Below, one piece after another: positions 25,060-34,985 of a stretch of DNA of 64,000 nt. The notes beneath the pieces are model-generated. The model did no database searches, was not told the DNA's origin, and saw only the letters and a program-made list of their open reading frames with translations. The stretch is from Spironucleus salmonicida (Eukaryota > Fornicata > Diplomonadida > Hexamitidae): contig CM035316.1 in assembly GCA_000497125.2 (NCBI GenBank), positions 1,676,001 through 1,740,000 of the forward strand, in the 5' to 3' direction. Every line of letters begins with the position of its first letter. The stretch's first letter is position 1. Made by a program: the position numbers and the translations under genes.

Positions 25060-25770
25060 TCACTCGTAATAATTATACTCTGTTTGCTCATTTTTCATCC
25101 ACTTATTCGTAATATTTTATTTCTGTTTTACAGTAGTATAAAGGTCTTTAATCCTTGTTAATTCAAATTAATTTTTATGAAGATCTTTATTAACAGATAA
25201 GTATGTTATTTTTTAATATTCTGATTTTTTTGTAAAATTTAGTTTTCTATTAGCAAACCTATCCTCATAATCTTTTATTGACTCAAATTATTGTTCATAG
25301 CTTTCTATATCAGACAAATTATTTTTGTTAAAATAACTATAAATAATTCCGCCATTTTATTTCATTTTGGAAAGGACTCACTTGAGATGAAAATATACAC
25401 GTGATTAAACGCTTTATTTTGTAAATGGGCTTTTATAGTTCGAAGGATCTTCTATCATTATCAAATTATCGTTATTAGTTCTGATTGACTGATATTGATT
25501 CTTGTTAAGATAACTTAAGTCATTAAACACTGTTTAACGATTTATGTGATACTTAACTTATTCATCTATACGAAGATAGTTATTTTACATATGTTAAGCC
25601 GGGATAATTTACTACTTAATCTATTATTATAAACAAAATTATATTGAACTTTTATCTTTTTTAATATCACATAAAACACCTTTATCTTGTGTTTAAATAG
25701 CATACTTTTTATACTTTTTATGTGATAATTCTACGCTTTGCTTAGGTATTTTTATTTAGCTAATATTCAT
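25060..25770 (-). CDS. Hypothetical protein with an in-frame TGA or small intron
   Basis: From ATG 25770 an open frame of 130 residues meets TGA at 25378-25380. The same frame then continues for a further 105 sense codons to TGA at 25060-25062, with equally coding-like composition (DIESYEQQFESIKDYEDR). Only 12 nt separate the TGA from the next ATG, too little for a promoter. The best readings are one gene with a GT..AG intron over the TGA (24 nt at about 25375-25398, or 45 nt at 25337-25381), or UGA recoding. The 45-nt option gives 221 residues. The basic, helical product is unrecognised. Confidence 0.6.
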
Positions 25771-25955
25771 TTTTCTAATAAATATATATTGTTATATATA
25801 GTTATTACATTTAAATAATAGTATAACAAATCTAAACATACACGATATTTTTTAAAATCATCTTGTTAAATGTGAAGTTTATTTAATTATATAAAAAGTC
25901 ATATTTTCTATTAGTAAGTAAATGTTTATTTGTTATATTCTTAATTTAGTGAATT

Positions 25956-26524
25956 ATGGGTTAATATAGTTTATAAATATTAAGTTTAAAATTTTGTTTC
26001 GATACTATTTTTGAAAAAATAAAATTTACTGTTAATATCTTAACAATTACAGCCTTATATCACTTATCAAGTATTGATGATTACCTTATATTATCATATT
26101 CTAATCAAATTAATTTATATGTAATAAAACTAATTTGTAGCCAATATTTTTCACACTAACTAAACTATTATCATTATATGTTAACATTATTATGAAATAT
26201 TTATGCATTACTTAGAATGAAGTTATGCTCAATAATAAAACTAAAATAATTTTGCACAGCAATGTAGTTATCTTTTCTTTACAAAACAGTAATAAAGATA
26301 GTTTAAATTATGGATAAATAAAATTTTTATGTATAAAAAATGATGGTGAAAGCTTTAGAGACTTTCAAATATTTATTTTTCCTGAAATAGATAGTGTAAA
26401 ATAAATTGTATCAAATAATAGAACATACACTAATATGATTTATAAATAACGTTGTTTAAGAACTTAGAATTTCTTTATAAAATTATTATATATATATATA
26501 TTGATTTTAACACAGTTTAAATGA
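25956..26524 (+). CDS. Hypothetical protein with a 20-nt intron
   Basis: Two frames join across a candidate intron at 26121-26140 (GTAATAAAACTAATTTGTAG, exactly 20 nt). Exon 1 is 25956-26120 (55 codons) and exon 2 is 26141-26524 (128 codons with the stop), giving 182 residues. Without splicing, both frames are short and overlap out of phase. Exon 1 reads like beta strands (SSIDDYLILSYSNQINLY) and exon 2 contains NKDSLNYGQIKFLCIKNDGESF. It could be a WD40 fragment but is too short to be sure. The intron carries ACTAAT, a plausible branch site. Confidence 0.55.
26121..26140 (+). other. Candidate 20-nt spliceosomal intron
   Basis: GT..TAG borders with an ACTAAT box. Removing it, in phase 0, joins two frames that each look coding. 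It resembles the 21-nt candidate at 51608-51628 (both have an AAAACT core). Introns this small are known in ciliates. Confidence 0.5.
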
Positions 26525-26843
26525 CTCATAAAGGACATCATGATTTTTTAAACATAACGCTTATAGTTCTCCTAACTAAATTATAATTGTTGGTAAAATT
26601 ATAATTATTAGGGAATATGAATAATTTTTACAACATAAACATATTTCTAGGTTATATTTAGTATCTATTCATGATAATATAACTCAAATAATAAATAGAA
26701 TATTTAGAAATAAGAATTAGTTTAATAATAACTTATTCATCTAACAAATATAAATAATTAAATCCTATTATAGCAGTTTATAATTTAATTTTTAATATAA
26801 TTATGATTAACTTAAATATATTTAGTTATATATTATATTTAAA
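26525..26843. other. Intergenic, very AT-rich
   Basis: These 319 bp separate two rightward genes. Frame 1 is open across them without TGA (about 108 codons from ATG 26521), but composition is low-complexity Leu/Ile/Asn and such a run is expected by chance in a one-stop code. I see a TATA-like block at about 26813-26838 and nothing else. Confidence 0.4.
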
Positions 26844-27623
26844 ATGAATGAAATTTTTTAACTTTGCTTACAAGGATTTGAAAGAGATAATAGTATTATA
26901 ACTACATTAGATGCTTATTACATCTATATAATTTAAAAATGCCATTAAATATAACCGGAAGATCTAAATTTATTAAATATAATTATTAAAAAAACGAAAC
27001 TGATTTTATTAAACCAGACCTATCTAAGTAGTATGGATTAATTCTTATCACCATTATAAAAAACGTATCTAGGTATTAATTATTAAAGTAAGAAACAACA
27101 ATTAACTAAGCTTACTAAAGATTAAATTATTTTTGATTATTATCCAAAGTAATTTTATGACAGACTTATTTTTCTTATAAACTTACCACATAGGTCTGGA
27201 ATATTTTTAGAACCCTATTTATACTTTCAAATTTTCGGAGCTAAATATGAAATTGGTTTAGAAATATTAAATATGTTATTTGATAATTAAGTAAGCGGCA
27301 TTGTCTCTTTGAATGATAGATAGCAAACATTAATAAATAGATTTGATAAATTTCCATAATTATATTTTTCGGAGAGATTATCAGCAATGATAATAGATTG
27401 GTTATATAATATTTATGAATTTAAAGAAATTGAAAATATTAAATAAATGCACAAATTTATAGATTTGTAAATTTATAATCATTTACCGACGTAAAACTAA
27501 TTAAAATTAGTCATATATTTAGCTACAGATTATGGCAGACTATTAGATAGGAATAAAGCATTATGTTAAATAAGTATTTTGTGGATTAATGATACATTAA
27601 ACTTTTTGAAGTTAATTTAGTGA
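26844..27623 (+). CDS. Helical hypothetical protein
   Basis: A 259-residue frame runs from ATG 26844 to TGA 27621-27623 with many TAA/TAG codons. It is all-helical, with hydrophobic stretches too short to be TM helices (FYDRLIFLINLPHRSGIFLEPY; LSAMIIDWLYNIYEF). No family is recognised. It starts after a TTATATATTATATTTAAA block and is followed 54 bp later by the kinesin gene on the same strand. Confidence 0.7.
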
Positions 27624-27677
27624 GGTATTTATTATACTTATATTTAATAATAATTATATTATTAAATTCCGCAAAGA

Positions 27678-29822
27678 ATGACAACATCACCACTTGAAGT
27701 ATTTATTCGTTTTCGTCCTGCACCAAAACCATCTAAAGAGATTATTGTTGAACCTAATTTGTAGAATTTATCAGTAATTAACCCTGTTAATTAATAAAAA
27801 CTCTCATTCACTTTCAATGAAATTTTACAAAATGCAACTTAAGAATAAGTTTATGATAAAATTTGTTCTAAATAAGTGTAGCATGCTATATAAGGATATA
27901 ATGCATGTGTATTTTCATATGGTATGACATCAGCTGGGAAATCATATTCTACAGTAGGAGATAAAGCTCTTACATACAAAACCAGAGGAATGGTTTCAAG
28001 AGCCATAGAAGACATATTCAAACATCAATAGTCATGCCCTGGCTTAGTATTTGAGGTCAAATTCTCATCAATAGAAATATTTAATGAAAAAATGATTGAC
28101 TTACTCAGACCATTGAACTCAAATATGTAATAACCTCAAATATAAGAAACAAACGACACTGTGACAGTTAAATATATGTCAGAAGTGTAATTACATAATT
28201 TATCAGAGGGGTTAGAGTTATTATTCTCAGCTGAGTCTTCACGAACAGTTGGAAATTCTTCACTGAACTCTAGTTCTTCAAGATCGCATGTAGTTTATAT
28301 TATAAATATCAAGTAGTCATCAAGGGTTGACGATTCTGCGTAGGCATTAACAAGTAAATTATATTTAGTCGATCTGGCTGGATCAGAAAAATAAGGTTCA
28401 GATGATTGTTCTGCATATATTAATAAATCTTTGGCATCATTAGAACTTTGCATTAATTCTTTAACTAAAAATAACACTCATATTCCGTTTAGATAATCAA
28501 AATTAACACATATTCTTAAAGATTGCTTAGGTGGATCTTCCAAAACTACATTATTAGCTTGTGTTAGACCCGATGATGAATTTATTTTAGAATCTATATA
28601 GACGCTTAGATTTGCATAAAGAGCAGTTAATATCAAAACGGAAGCATCTGTGAATGTAATTAATCGTATATTCGAACAAAAAGGTGATTAAAGAGGAATA
28701 AATTCTTAAGTTTCATAAGCATTAGCAGAAGCATTAGAAAGTCAAGGAGCTACAGGCTAATTACAGGCTAAGGTTTTACGATAATTAGAAGCAGAAAATA
28801 AAAAGTTGAAATAAGAAATTCTTATTCTTACTGGCAATGCAGCCCAATACGATACAACTGCAGACTAAGAAGGATTGAAAAGAAACTTAGATGGATGGTT
28901 ACAAGATGCTGCAAAATTACCTGATTTGTCGTCTAGATCTGATTTCATCTTCTGCTTGGAGTTTATGAAGTCTAAGTATCTTTCAGCGTAAGAAGAGAAT
29001 TTGTCAGCTTCTAGAAATTTAAGCAAATAGTCAAATAGGTAGCCATAATCTTAATTGTAGCAAATTGATTCTACAGCAAAGCCAGTTGAGGCTTAAAAAT
29101 AACCACCAAAAACCTCATCAAGATAGGAAAATATAACATAAAATTAGATTCTTGGAAAACTTCAGGAAACTGGTGTGTTATCAGTTTCTCGTGCACCATA
29201 AGGCATGTAAGTGGCTTCGACATTGACAAACTCCACACTCAATGCAAGAAACTTTTAACAAGATGATAATTTGATAGATAATTAGGATGAGAAGTAGAAA
29301 TTTGATGAATTTAGATAATCAGAGAGAGGAAGAACTCTAGCAACATAATTATCAGAAGCTAGAAACACAACTAGAAACTAAAAAGATGTTGCAAAATAAT
29401 TACAAAAAGAGATAATAGATATTAATGGTTAATTATAGTAAAAGTAGACTTCTTTGAAAGAAATAGCTGAAAAATTTTAAGAGGAACAATAAAATGAGAG
29501 TTAAAATATAGTTAATTATAAAGAGAATCAGCAAGCAACTATACATCTTGATGAGATGAAAGCCATAGCTTAAGATATTTAAACATTAGAATAAGGTAAC
29601 GAGAAATTACTATCGTAATATAATCAGTAAAGAGATGAGATTGATTAGTTGAAGGTGAATGAAGATTATTTGAGAAAAAAGTTAATGGTAGCATTTGAAA
29701 GTTATTGTGCAGGCTTAAATAAGAAAATGGATGAATATAGAGAGGATGAAAAAGAGGTATAAGAGAATGCATTATATACTAATGTTTTATAGAGGACTTT
29801 GGCTAAAAATAAAAGGCATTGA
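27678..29822 (+). CDS. Kinesin-like motor protein
   Basis: This is a 714-residue kinesin with an N-terminal motor, an ATP-driven microtubule motor. Motifs: P-loop GMTSAGKSY (82-90, usual GQTGSGKTYT), switch I NSSSRSH (197-203), switch II LVDLAGSE (229-236) and a INKSLASLELCI-type helix 4 with an LT motif near 265-280. After residue 350 come a Gln-rich linker and a coiled-coil stalk to the end, suggesting dimerisation. Subfamily is not clear. In the motor, several conserved Gln sites are TAA/TAG. The start ATG is preceded by CCGCAAAGA. It converges on DRG2. Confidence 0.95.
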
Positions 29823-29856
29823 TATTATGGATTATAAAAGTGAATGAAATGTAAAA

Positions 29857-30969
29857 TCATTATGTTACAATGCTAACTACATCCTCATCAGATAATACAT
29901 GTGCTTTGCCGACATGCTATCCCATATGCTTAGTACTTCTACCCCATACAACTGCATATTTCATTTTCGCAAGTAGATCCTTATGGATATTAAGCACAAA
30001 TTATTCCACTGTTGGTATCTGACGTCTTGTTCTTAAAATAACAGGTTCTTCTAAATCAGCTTATCCACCACGTGGACGTGTATATACTCTAATAATACCT
30101 AATTTTTACCATATTTTTTCTAATAATTCGTCAAGATTCCAACTTTGCTTGCATGATATAGGTACCCAATTGGGAAGTGAATCAAATAGATCCAATTCCT
30201 AAATTGTGATAGAGTCTATTTTATTCACAACATATAAAGCAGGTAAATATGCTCTGTTTCCTTCTACGACGTCAATTAATTCGTCTACAGTAGAATCAGG
30301 CAAATTAACATAGACATCTGCATTAAATATTTTATATTCTGCTAAAATAGATGCTACTAAGGCATCATTTAAATATTTAAGTTCGCAATTTGTTTATAAT
30401 GCTACTCCACCTTTATCACGCCTCTCAACTCTGATATCTGGTACACGCTTATTAAGTCTGATACCAAAACCTTCTAATTCATATTCAATTTTTCTCTTCA
30501 TTTCTAAACTCTTAGTAGCATCTAAGATAATTAACAGTAAATCAGAAGTTCTGGCAGTGGCAATAACCTATCTACCCTTACCTCTATTATCCTTAGCACC
30601 CTCTATAATACCTGGTAAATCTACCATCTAAATTTTTGTATCCTTATAGAAAATAGTTCCTGGTATGGCAGTAAGAGTTGTAAATTCATAAGCTGCGACT
30701 TCTGATTTTGCAGCAGTGAGCTTAACTAATAAAGAAGATTTACCAACAGAAGGAAAACCAACTAAACCAACTCTGGCATGACCAGTCTTTTATACGTCGA
30801 AGCCAACACCACCAGATCCAGATTTTTTAGTAGTTTACTAAATAAGGTCATTTCTTAGCTAAGCTAATCTTGCTTTTAATCTACCTACATGAAATTCTGT
30901 GGCCTTATTCTTTTGTGTGCGATTAATCTCATCTTCAATGTCTTGAATCCTACGCATAGTGTCAGACAT
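29857..30969 (-). CDS. DRG2: Developmentally regulated GTP-binding protein, DRG2 type
   Basis: This 370-residue Obg/HflX-superfamily GTPase associates with ribosomes and, with a DFRP partner, aids translation. N-terminal helices contain [19 protein letters not shown]. The G domain has G1 GFPSVGKSS (71-79), G3 DLPG (117-120) and G4 NKID near 246. The C-terminal TGS domain includes [20 protein letters not shown]. The N-terminal motif and the [11 protein letters not shown] region match DRG2 better than DRG1. TAA/TAG fall at normal Gln positions. The stop is 34 bp from the kinesin stop, and the upstream spacer is 56 bp. Confidence 0.96.
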
Positions 30970-31025
30970 TTTTCTAGGAGTGGTAATTAAAAAGCAAAGT
31001 GTTATTAAAATATAAAATTTTAACT

Positions 31026-31649
31026 ATGAAAATGAGCAAAGAAATAGAAATTAGATAGATTTTATAACATGAAGTACTTACTGATTTTTGTGAAAACAAG
31101 TACCAATTTGATTATTTATATAGTCTCAGAAATGAAATATAATTAATCAGATTTGATTTGTAAAATTTTAATCAAGTGTTAAAGAATGATTTAAAAAAGG
31201 AATAAAATTCAATATTATGTTTGATTCAATAAGTGAATGATGTATTTACTTGTTTTGTAGGAAAATAGAAACAGGTATAGCATCAAAACAAAAATGACGA
31301 AGAATTTTATCTTAGAAAAATTTATGAATTGTAGAAAAATGTACCTAAAGTGCTTATTGACTTCAAAAACTAAACTCGCTTCAATACTTAGTCTCATATT
31401 CATATAATTAAAGAATGTAATTTACTCCGGCAATAAATTTAAATCGTATAAAAAACTCTAGAATAATAAATTAATTTTCAGTAATTATCCTAGTCAATTA
31501 TTCCATATATTAAGGCTGTTGGCAAAGCAGCTTCTTAGTTGAATACTAAACCCTAGTTTATCAATTAAGAAATAAACAATCTATTATTATTAATTAAAAA
31601 TTTAAATATAGAAAATCAAATTTTAATTCAGTAACTAATAGATAAGTGA
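31026..31649 (+). CDS. Helical hypothetical protein next to tRNA-Sec
   Basis: A 207-residue frame runs from ATG 31026 to TGA 31647-31649, with about 25 TAA/TAG codons. It is almost wholly helical with coiled-coil stretches (LRNEIQLIRFDLQNFNQVLKNDL and a C-terminal NNLLLLIKNLNIENQILI). It could be a ciliary or mediator-like subunit, but no family is recognised. Its stop codon lies 2 nt from the 3' end of the oppositely oriented tRNA-Sec gene, so its 3' UTR must run antisense through the tRNA. Confidence 0.75.
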
Positions 31650-31651
31650 AA

Positions 31652-31736
31652 CGCCATCCAGCCAGAGTTGAACTGGGGGTCATAGACCAAACTGGAGTTG
31701 AAATCCAGCGCGAAGACCGCTTCACCACAAGATGGC
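31652..31736 (-). tRNA. Selenocysteine tRNA, anticodon UCA
   Basis: The 85-nt minus-strand sequence folds as tRNA-Sec. A 9-bp acceptor stem pairs GCCATCTTG with CTGGATGGC (one mismatch). The long 6-bp D stem is GTGAAG/CTTCGC with a CGGT loop. The anticodon stem is CTGGA/TCCAG with loop TTTCAAC, so the anticodon TCA (plus strand 31699-31701) reads UGA. The long variable arm is GGTC-TAT-GACC. The 4-bp T stem is CCAG/CTGG with loop TTCAACT, and the discriminator is G73. The 9/4 architecture, 6-bp D stem and G73 are the hallmarks of eukaryotic tRNA-Sec, charged by SerRS and converted via PSTK and SepSecS. It is not a UGA-reading tRNA-Trp, which would have a 7/5 fold. Confidence 0.93.
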
Positions 31737-31959
31737 AAAATCATCCACTTTTATGCTTTCCCTAGTAAATATTTTTAATTCTTGATATATTACTCGTTTC
31801 GAAGGTCTTTGTTTGTGCAGCAAAGCCTAAGTTACCAATTTATTACCTCGTACTTTCCTTTTATTGTTTTTTAGAGCTAACTTTCGATTTAACTAAATTT
31901 TCTGTTCATCACATTTCTAAATATCATACATAATTCAGCATAAAACCCTAAAAATCAAA
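31737..31959. other. Divergent spacer upstream of tRNA-Sec
   Basis: These 223 bp separate the tRNA-Sec 5' end from the ankyrin gene start. Eukaryotic tRNA-Sec genes are often transcribed from upstream TATA and PSE elements. A GATATATTA block at about 31783-31791 (45-55 bp upstream of the tRNA) is a weak TATA candidate. I see no coding frame. Confidence 0.35.
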
Positions 31960-32748
31960 ATGGAGGCTTGGTTAACTGCAGCTCGTATGAACGACATTCC
32001 AACGCTCACGCGCCTAGCCCCAATTTATCTATCTTCAACACACAATAACCAAACCGCTCTGATGCTCGCATGCCGATCCAACAACTTTGAGGCGGCAGAA
32101 TTTTTACTTGCCGAAAAGGACATTTTAGATGACCAAGATCGATCTGCGCTCTTCTACACCCAAACCCCGAGAATAGCGAATCTTCTGCTCTCGATAGCAT
32201 CGATTCCCGATCGTTCAGGGACCACTCCACCGCACCACTTCGCAGTTCAGCAAAACGTTCAAGTATGTCGTGTTTTTTTCGAGTATGCCCTCCTACGTGA
32301 CACGAAGGGACGGACCCCTCTGCACATCGCTGCAGAACTTGGAAACTTCGAGATTTGCGAGATTTTCAGCGAGGCGATCGGCGCGAAAGACGACGAGGGC
32401 AAAGCTGCGCTCCTGGGGGCCGTCGCTGGAGGTTTCGTCGAAATCTGCAGATTTCTGAGCAGTGAAGTGGACGAAATGAGTTTGCGATTTGCGAGTTTTA
32501 GCGATCAAGAAATACTCGAAATTTTGGTCGGCAAAATTGAGGATCCGATGGCAATAAGCGCAGATACCAGACAGTTAGTATTTGAAAAATTGGGCCTAAA
32601 GGGATGGGGCCAATTTAACGGAGAGCAAGATGGCGAAATCCAAGTTGACGAGGACGTTGAATTCGAGGCAATTCGCCGTTAGATAATTGCGAACTAAGAA
32701 AAATTAGATATGTAGGATTAAAGTGAATTTAAGGTGGAGTTTGAATGA
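31960..32748 (+). CDS. Ankyrin-repeat protein, GC-rich body
   Basis: This 262-residue protein has about five ankyrin repeats in residues 1-170; the clearest are NNQTALMLACRSNNFEAAEFLL and KGRTPLHIAAELGNFEICEIF. Ankyrin repeats mediate protein binding. Residues 1-240 are GC-rich and use only CAA/CAG for Gln. The first TAG (32680-32682, after two Arg codons) begins an AT-rich 22-residue tail with five TAA/TAG codons, ending at TGA 32746-32748. With standard code the gene would end at that TAG. The start is the first ATG after the spacer. Confidence 0.88.
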
Positions 32749-32750
32749 GA

Positions 32751-32780
32751 TAATATTATATATTATATAATATTATAATT
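32751..32780. promoter_or_regulatory. TATA-like AT palindrome
   Basis: A 30-bp run of TAATATTATA-type palindromes lies between the stop of the ankyrin gene and the ATG at 32788. It is one of the clearest examples of the AT-palindromic block found before genes here and is probably the core promoter of the small downstream gene. Confidence 0.45.
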
Positions 32781-32787
32781 GGTTGAA

Positions 32788-33027
32788 ATGGAGGTAGAAT
32801 GCCTGAATGGGCAAAAAGAATTATAGATAGTTTAGGAGAATGAGATACTAGAAATATTGATTTGTTAACAAAAATAGTTGCAAGAGGACCTTAAAAACTG
32901 TTTGTAGAAGCTAGAAAAGTAGAAAAGTAGTATTATTCTAAGTCGTGAAGAGTTAGCGTAACAGATAGTTACTAGTCTTATCAATGATCAAAATTCTAGT
33001 TAAAGCACTTCTTATGTGTTTGAGTGA
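32788..33027 (+). CDS. Small coiled-coil protein
   Basis: A 79-residue frame runs from ATG 32788 to TGA 33025-33027 with about a dozen TAA/TAG codons. It is helical, with a Leu/Ile/Gln heptad core (ENEILEILICQQKQLQEDL; NCLQKLEKQKSSIILS). It is only 39 bp downstream of the ankyrin gene, separated by a TATA-like palindrome. No family is recognised. Confidence 0.65.
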
Positions 33028-33224
33028 TTAGTATTTCAATAGGATCATGTTTTCTACTAATTCGTTTTTACTTATTAATGCATTAGTTGAGACTATAGGC
33101 GAAGAGTATTAAGCTCGAATTTTAATATATTCGACAAGTGATAAAGTTCTCCTCACTTTATAAAATTAAATTAAATATTTAACAATATTATAATACATTT
33201 ATTATAACTAAATAATTTACAGAA
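33028..33224. other. Intergenic, AT-rich
   Basis: These 197 bp lie between two rightward genes. A TATTATAATACATTTATTATAAC block near 33187-33209 could be the promoter of the next gene. I see no gene. Confidence 0.35.
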
Positions 33225-34102
33225 ATGGATATTTCAATATTATTACAGTAGTTGCACACATTCCCAATTCCACAGTCTATATCTAACCTATACAAACATT
33301 GTGCTGATCCAGAACTTCTTAAAGTTCATAATAATGACACAATCGGTATAACAAGCTACCCATAATCTTAACAGGCTAGCTCTTAGCTTCCACTTGCTAG
33401 ATTTTTCTTAACTTAAAAAAACTAGGAACAGACACAGCTTATTTTTCTAAAAAATATGAAGCTTTTAATGGATTTTATCAATATTTAGTTCTTCCCTTCC
33501 GATCTGTAAATCAAGCGTGAAACGCGATTTGCACTTGCAAAATAACAAGAATTTAGGGATGCTAGTGTCGATTTCGTGTTCAGTTCTCTCAAGCCTAGCT
33601 TTGACCGCGTAATTAAGTGGGTAGGTGACTACGATGAATTTAAAATCATTATCAGGGCTGCATTGTGGCTGTGCGTTGATAATGATGCCAGGAGGGAACG
33701 AGGAGAACCTGAAACTGCACTAGATGAGTTTATGAGTCTGAAAAAGTGAGTCAAATTCTTTCAGATTCATGACAGAAATCCAGAAACTAGACGTCCTTAT
33801 CACGCTGTTTTGGAATTTCACGGTCTACTAGCGTAGAATCGATTACAGCTGATAGAACCTCTTTTTTTGAATTGTCGAAAAGCTGTAAAAATGCTTATGC
33901 TGACCTTTTGAATGGAATTGTTCCTGGTATTATTATATTATATTCGCAAATTTCACGAAAATTGTTATCCTCAGCAGCTATAATCAGCTATTCGAAATTA
34001 TCAGATTCTGGTAGCAAATTTATTGAAAGTGTAGGCCAAAATTCACGTAAATTGAAGCAAAATGCAGCTAAATCCTTGAAATTTGATTATTTAGAAAAAT
34101 GA
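33225..34102 (+). CDS. Hypothetical protein interrupted by an in-frame TGA and a frame change
   Basis: Frame 0 from ATG 33225 is coding-like for 174 codons, then meets TGA at 33747-33749 in AAG-TGA-GTC. It continues in frame with convincing sequence (NPETRRPYHAVLEFHGLL). Near a run of seven T at 33862-33868, coding shifts to frame 2 (SFFELSKSCKNAYADLLNG) and ends at TGA 34100-34102. The TGA can be removed by small GT..AG introns (15 nt at about 33735-33749, or 30 nt at 33746-33775). The shift could be a missing T, -1 slippage at T7, or a 26-nt intron at 33823-33848. The helical product is unrecognised. Confidence 0.6.
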
Positions 34103-34294
34103 ATGATACAGATACACTAGTTCGATAAAATTTTTTCAAAATCATTATAGAACGTTAGAATAGCTAATTTATTTTACATTTTAAATAGAATATAGAATAT
34201 AAATTATAGTATAAAAGAACACTTTATTGTGAAATTAATATTTAAGTGGTAAGACTTATATTGAATATTATATCGTTTATACTATATTTGAATA

Positions 34295-34801
34295 ATGACA
34301 GAATAAGGATAATCATATAAGCGTTGGACCTCACAGGAGATTCTCACATTATTAGGTGCAGTTGAGAAATGCCAAGATATATCTGGACGGATTCAATGGA
34401 AATAAGTTACCGAGGATTTAAATGTTACAATTAATTAAGCAAAAAGGCAGTACAACAATATTAAGCATAGACATCCTGAAATAATAGAGTAATAAAAATC
34501 AATGGTCGAGACAGAGTCATGTGACCTCCTTAGACAATCATCACTTTCAAAGTCACTAACTCGTTCAAAAAAATAACTGGAAGAGTGGACTCCAAAACAC
34601 GAAGAAACGTTTAAACTATGCATTTCTAACTTTGGTGGTGATGTTGCAGCTATTTCTTAGTATTTTCCAGAATAACCAAGGCATACGATTGAAGAAAAAA
34701 TTGTAGAATATAATCATAAACCTCAACTATAGTTTACAGATAATTGTCAGGATGAGCAGTCTGAGGAGTTAGATTTTGATGTGCTAGATTTAGGGATGTG
34801 A
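34295..34801 (+). CDS. Myb/SANT-like protein
   Basis: A 168-residue frame runs from ATG 34295 to TGA 34799-34801. Two Myb/SANT-like three-helix units are visible: residues 9-57 (YKRWTSQEILTLLGAVEKC, Trp-spaced) and 95-140 (EEWTPKHEETFKLCISNFGG). Such domains bind DNA or histone tails. A nuclear transcription role is inferred; the second unit lacks the later Trp. The C-terminus is acidic. The upstream spacer of 190 bp has TATA-like blocks near 34200-34230 and 34268-34284. The neighbours are unrelated. Confidence 0.65.
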
Positions 34802-34985
34802 GAGTTTATTTCAAATGATCAAGATAATTTTTTTAAAGAAATATCTAAAATTATTTTAATGTTATACAACTATTTATAGAATTTCTAGTATAGTAAGATA
34901 AAGTATATGTTAAAACAAAAATTGTATTTTGTTACGTTATTATTTATTATTAAGTAATTAATGTATTTCCTTTTCACATTTTAAA

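Noticed and set aside
26521-26847. 108-codon plus-strand frame with ATG overlapping the preceding stop
   Set aside because: Low-complexity Leu/Ile/Asn composition. Such a run is expected by chance when TGA is the only stop in AT-rich DNA.
31652-31736. UGA-reading tRNA-Trp (as in UGA=Trp codes)
   Set aside because: The 9/4 stem lengths, 6-bp D stem, long variable arm and G73 are those of tRNA-Sec, and UGA clearly ends genes here.
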